DNA of 64,000 nucleotides, taken from positions 1,343,036 through 1,407,035 of the forward strand of contig NZ_CP009516.1 in the NCBI RefSeq assembly GCF_000970285.1. The letters are read 5' to 3'. The notes beneath the pieces were generated by a model. That model was not told the origin of the DNA and made no database searches. It saw nothing but the letters and a program-made list of their open reading frames with translations. Source of the stretch: Methanosarcina horonobensis HB-1 = JCM 15518. Lineage in GTDB: Archaea > Halobacteriota > Methanosarcinia > Methanosarcinales > Methanosarcinaceae. Shown piece by piece: positions 60,882 to 64,000 of this stretch. Each line of letters begins with the position of its first letter. Positions within the stretch are counted from its first letter, which is position 1. The position numbers and the translations under genes are program-made.

Positions 60882-61649
60882 TTAAAACTCCGCTCCAGTC
60901 AGCTGTTCTCCGAGGATACCGTGCAGATTAACGACATCTCCTACAACCGTAATGGCAGGAGCTTTTACTTTTCTTTCTTCTGCCAGGTCAGCAATGCTTT
61001 CAAGGGTGCCCACGGTTACCCTCTGGTCAGGCCGGGTTCCCCTCTCTATGACTGCAACAGGGGTTTTCGGGTCTTTGCCGTACTTCATAAGTTCTTCAGT
61101 GTTTCGCCTGAGCATCTTTACGCCCATAAAGATTACAATGGTCCCGTTGAACTTTGCCAGGGTCTTCCAGTCAAGTCCACTTTCTTCCTTTGTGGGGTCT
61201 TCGTGTCCGGTTATGAAGGTTACCATCGAAGTGCTTTCCCTGTGGGTTACAGGAATTCCGGCATAGGCGGGCACTGCGATTGCAGAGGTGATTCCGGGCA
61301 CGACTTCAAATTCTATACCTTCTGCTACAAGCACCTCAGCTTCTTCTCCACCTCTTCCGAAAACGTATGGGTCTCCTCCTTTCAGGCGGACTACCATCTT
61401 GCCTTCCTTTGCTTTCCGAACAAGCACTTCGTTGATCTCGGACTGGGTCATGGTGTGGTTGCCCGCATATTTTCCCACATCAATCTTCTCTGCACTTTCC
61501 GGCATTGAGTCCAGAATTGCTTTTCCCGGAAGCTGGTCATAAATAACGACTTCAGCACTGTCAATCAGCCGGCGGGCTTTCAGGGTAAGGAGTTCAGGGT
61601 CGCCCGGACCAGAACCCACAAGATAGACTTTTCCGTAATTTCCTGACAT
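60882..61649 (-). CDS. cobA: Uroporphyrinogen-III C-methyltransferase (SUMT)
   Basis: A 255-residue SAM-dependent enzyme that methylates uroporphyrinogen III twice to precorrin-2, the branch point to siroheme, cobalamin, F430 and Ahb-route heme. Motifs are VYLVGSGPGDPELLTLKA, VVRLKGGDPYVFGRGGEE, VVPGITSAIAVPAYAGIP and TVVGDVVNLH. It is the first gene of the operon, 25 bases before hemD. There is no fused siroheme synthase part. Confidence 0.96.
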   Translation of the reverse strand: MSGNYGKVYLVGSGPGDPELLTLKARRLIDSAEVVIYDQLPGKAILDSMPESAEKIDVGKYAGNHTMTQSEINEVLVRKAKEGKMVVRLKGGDPYVFGRGGEEAEVLVAEGIEFEVVPGITSAIAVPAYAGIPVTHRESTSMVTFITGHEDPTKEESGLDWKTLAKFNGTIVIFMGVKMLRRNTEELMKYGKDPKTPVAVIERGTRPDQRVTVGTLESIADLAEERKVKAPAITVVGDVVNLHGILGEQLTGAEF

Positions 61650-62062
61650 GTGACGACGGTTCCTTTTTTTCCTTTACATTGCTGCTTTACAATTGGAGAT
61701 AAATAGTCCTCTTCCTTCGTATCCTGAGAGATGACCTTACACCTGGATGGGAGTTCCATAACAGAATAGTTTCTTCTGAGGGGAGAGCCATCTTCTGAGA
61801 AGGAGAGGTTTGATAGAAGTGTAAATCTGTAGGGTTTAAAGAGCTTTTATAATAAATAATATACCATCTTTATGCAATTTTATTGCATAACTTCTATATA
61901 TTTAATCATATATTTTTCTTCTACTTGAATCTTCTGACTAACACTTGCTTGCCTTCCTGTTCTTAATGAGGTGCGGACAGAGCGAGTAGTAACCAATAAA
62001 TACTCATAATGTAATTAGTGAGTTCTTTATAATCATAGTTCATCATAATCAGTGAGTTAATT
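61650..62062. other. Divergent intergenic region, tetrapyrrole operon and rnz
   Basis: About 410 bases between divergent genes. It includes an AT-rich core with the perfect palindrome at 61870-61890. Repeated AATCATAGTTCATCATAATCAGTG-like short repeats lie just before rnz (about 62030-62055). No gene was seen. Confidence 0.5.
61870..61890. promoter_or_regulatory. Perfect palindrome, candidate operator
   Basis: TTATGCAAT-TTT-ATTGCATAA is a perfect nine-base inverted repeat, 220 bases before cobA and 173 before rnz. Its symmetry and position suit a dimeric regulator. The regulator is unknown. Confidence 0.4.
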
Positions 62063-62980
62063 ATGCTTCGTATTATTTTTCTTGGCACTGGAGGCTCTCT
62101 CCCGACCCGCAATAGAAATCCGTCTGCAGTAATTGTTAACCTTAAAGGGGAACTTCTCCTTTTTGACTGCGGAGAAGGTACCCAGCAGCAGATGATGCGG
62201 GCAAAGACAGGAATGATGAGCCTATCTTCCATTTTTGTCAGCCACTTTCATGCTGACCATTTCCTTGGGATTCCAGGCCTTATTCAAACCATGTCTTTTC
62301 TGGGCAGGAAAGAGCCGCTAATAATCTATGGGCCTGAAGGGACAAGAGAGTTTACCGAGTTTTTTAAGGTCCTTGGCTATTGTAACCTTAAATATGAAGT
62401 CCGGGGTGTGGAACTGAGCCCCGGAGACACAGTAGAAGGGAAAGATTATGTGGTTCGAGCCCTGAAGACCGAGCACAGCACTCCGAGTCTTGGCTATGCT
62501 CTTATTGAAAATGCCAGACCCGGACGTTTCAACAGGGAAAGGGCAGTCAAACTTGGAGTCCCTCCCGGCCCCCTTTTTGCAAAACTGCAGAAAGGCAACC
62601 CTGTAGAGGTGAATGAAAAGCTCGTAAAACCCGAAGAAGTCATGGGAGCCCCGAGGCCTGGAAGGACAGTTGTTTATACCGGGGATACCAGACCCTGTAA
62701 AGCAGTACTTGAAGCCAGCAGGGATGCTGACGTCTTAATCCATGACGGCAGCTTTGCCGATGAGATGGCAGACTGGGCTGAAGAGTCCATGCATTCAACA
62801 GCAGGCGAGGTTGCAGCTCTTGCAAAAGAAGCTGGGGTCAGGAAACTGGTTCTTACCCATATCAGTTCGCGTTATACTGATGATGTGGAACCTATCCTGA
62901 AAGATTCGAAAAAAGTATTTGAAAATGTTATTGTAGCCGAAGACCTGATGGAAATTGAGGTGCCTTATCGACCTGAGTGA
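62063..62980 (+). CDS. rnz: Ribonuclease Z
   Basis: A 305-residue metallo-beta-lactamase-fold endonuclease that trims tRNA 3' ends. The zinc motif is VSHFHADHFLGIPGL (H61, H63, D65, H66). FDCGEGTQQQMM near residue 35, VVYTGDTRPC with its Asp ligand, and VLTHISSRY with the final His are also present. The short form of normal length, as in other archaea. It is a single gene. Confidence 0.96.
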   Translation: MLRIIFLGTGGSLPTRNRNPSAVIVNLKGELLLFDCGEGTQQQMMRAKTGMMSLSSIFVSHFHADHFLGIPGLIQTMSFLGRKEPLIIYGPEGTREFTEFFKVLGYCNLKYEVRGVELSPGDTVEGKDYVVRALKTEHSTPSLGYALIENARPGRFNRERAVKLGVPPGPLFAKLQKGNPVEVNEKLVKPEEVMGAPRPGRTVVYTGDTRPCKAVLEASRDADVLIHDGSFADEMADWAEESMHSTAGEVAALAKEAGVRKLVLTHISSRYTDDVEPILKDSKKVFENVIVAEDLMEIEVPYRPE

Positions 62981-63098
62981 GCCTTCGGGTACTGGCTTTA
63001 TAAATAGTTTAATTTTTAAAAAACAGGTTAAAAAAGTAGATTAAATCTTTCTTCAGAAAACAAGTCCGTAGAAAGGATCTTTGTCCGGTGTTCTAAGG

Positions 63099-63359
63099 TC
63101 AGACAAGTGTCCAATCCAGTTTTTTGTCCTCAGCGTCGTAAAGTGTAACTCTCATGGTCTTATCTTCTATTTCATAAATCGGTTTTACTCCAAGATAGAA
63201 TGTGTCTCCAGGGTTAATTTCAATTTCCCCGTTAACCCTGCTAAAGTACACCCTCCCTTTGGTATCTTTCTCTTCAACTGTCACGCCTTTCCAGGCTAAG
63301 TTTTTGATTACACTTATAACCCTGCACTCAAAACGGTCAACTTCACGTATTTCATTCAT
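63099..63359 (-). CDS. Small predicted beta-rich protein, unknown
   Basis: An 86-residue protein with alternating hydrophobic and charged residues (FECRVISVIKNLAWKGVTVE, INPGDTFYLGVKPIYEIEDK) that suggests a small beta barrel. There is no signal or membrane segment. It lies alone between rnz and the ATPase gene. No family was recognised. Confidence 0.7.
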   Translation of the reverse strand: MNEIREVDRFECRVISVIKNLAWKGVTVEEKDTKGRVYFSRVNGEIEINPGDTFYLGVKPIYEIEDKTMRVTLYDAEDKKLDWTLV

Positions 63360-63691
63360 GGGGATCCCTTTTAAATATTGTTTCGGGTATTGTTGAGACT
63401 CACTTGAATATGGTTTCTGATAGAGAATAACGATTTCTATACATAAAACTATCCCAGAGGCTTTAACAGCAAAAAATTCTTTAACTTTTTAACATCTTTT
63501 TATAAATGCAAGTCCAAAAAGAAGCTTTCTTGACTGAAAAAGTTATCTACAATATGGACTACAGGAGATTAATTCTGAAACCAGTGAAATGAAATGACCA
63601 ATAACAAAATAATGCATAAGAGATGTGCCTGGAGTATTTAATAGAAAGAAAGTAATGAGGCACTTTCTCTTTTAATTCTTCGTTTTCTACT
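63360..63691. other. Intergenic region between the small protein and the AAA+ gene
   Basis: About 330 AT-rich bases, holding the small protein's promoter and the 3' side of the AAA+ gene. No gene or RNA was recognised. Confidence 0.45.
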
Positions 63692-64000
63692 TTATACGTA
63701 CAGATGAGTCGGGTCCGGAGTGAAATCTTTCCTGCCCAATCTTGCAAGAGCCTTTTCAAAATCTTTGCCGGTGACAACTTCCCTGTCTTCGATAATAGCC
63801 TGGTGCAGGGCAGTTTTAAGGATCTTCTCGACAATATCCCTTCCAGAAAGCCCTTTGGCCTTCTTTGCAAGTGCCTGAAAATCACATTTCTCTACACTCA
63901 GAGGGAAAGTTCTTACATTTGATTCCAGTATGTGAACGATTTCTTCTTCCCCTGGAAGGACAAACTCGATCTCTTCTTCGAACCTGCTTCTTACGGCAGA
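63692..64000 (-). CDS. AAA+ ATPase, C-terminal part (cut by window edge)
   Basis: The last 102 residues of an ATPase; the N-terminal part lies beyond the window. SAVRSRFEEEIEFVLPGEEE matches the sensor/arginine-finger region of Cdc48/katanin-type AAA ATPases (R..RFE). It is followed by the helical lid LAKKAKGLSGRDIVEKILKT and a final VVTGKDFEKALARLG. Such enzymes unfold or remodel proteins. The specific type cannot be set without the ATP-binding part. Confidence 0.8.
   Translation of the reverse strand, partial: SAVRSRFEEEIEFVLPGEEEIVHILESNVRTFPLSVEKCDFQALAKKAKGLSGRDIVEKILKTALHQAIIEDREVVTGKDFEKALARLGRKDFTPDPTHLYV

Overview
The window looks like chromosome of a methanogenic archaeon of the genus Methanosarcina. 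Support comes from archaeal archaellum genes, an archaeal che operon with cheF, cheC and cheD, a class I HMG-CoA reductase for isoprenoid lipids, the siroheme-dependent (Ahb) heme route, 2-oxoacid:ferredoxin oxidoreductase, GGAGGT/GGTGAT-type ribosome binding sites and TATA-box promoters. From memory, gene content and order most resemble M. acetivorans; this was not checked against a database.

Layout. 1-1.5 kb: a fragment of an integrase-like gene and a tnpB-only (IS1341-type) element with its right-end RNA. 1.7-3.3 kb: an aconitase-family dehydratase large subunit and a small His-rich gene whose frame has no ATG, GTG or TTG. 3.4-11.4 kb (minus strand): first archaellum locus, flaB, flaC/D/E-type, flaG, flaF, flaH, flaI, flaJ and a charged protein of unknown function. 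11.8-17.5 kb: a two-subunit 2-oxoacid:ferredoxin oxidoreductase, a small membrane protein, HMG-CoA reductase and a DsrE-like protein. 18.1-30.3 kb (plus strand): chemotaxis block, two soluble PAS receptors with almost identical signalling halves, then cheW, cheF, cheY, cheB, cheA, cheC, cheD, cheR. 30.4-33.3 kb: AT-rich insertion zone with a decayed ISL3-type element, a secreted PKD protein between an IS remnant and strong hairpins, and an IS1-like remnant. 34.0-42.4 kb (plus strand): second archaellum locus with two flaB genes and the same gene order, again ending in an unknown gene after flaJ, plus a 59-residue two-helix membrane protein.

42.6-47.6 kb (minus): valS, a second DsrE-like protein, an orphan CheY and a HAD hydrolase. 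48.0-55.2 kb: a five-gene peptide/nickel-type ABC importer divergent from two tandem methyltransferases; a second HAD paralogue closes this block at 55.3-56.1 kb. 56.2-61.6 kb (minus): an APH-like kinase, a molybdopterin-domain lipoprotein, and a tetrapyrrole operon cobA-hemD-ahbC. 62-64 kb: ribonuclease Z, a small unknown protein and the C-terminal end of an AAA+ ATPase.

How the parts fit: receptors signal through CheW to CheA, which phosphorylates CheY and CheB; CheR, CheB and CheD modify the receptors, CheC removes phosphate from CheY, and CheF links CheY to the archaellum switch (FlaC/D/E). One taxis operon sits between two complete archaellum operons, so it may serve either or both. Hairpins directly after the flaB genes in both loci probably make filament subunit much more abundant than motor parts. 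No rRNA, tRNA or CRISPR array was seen.
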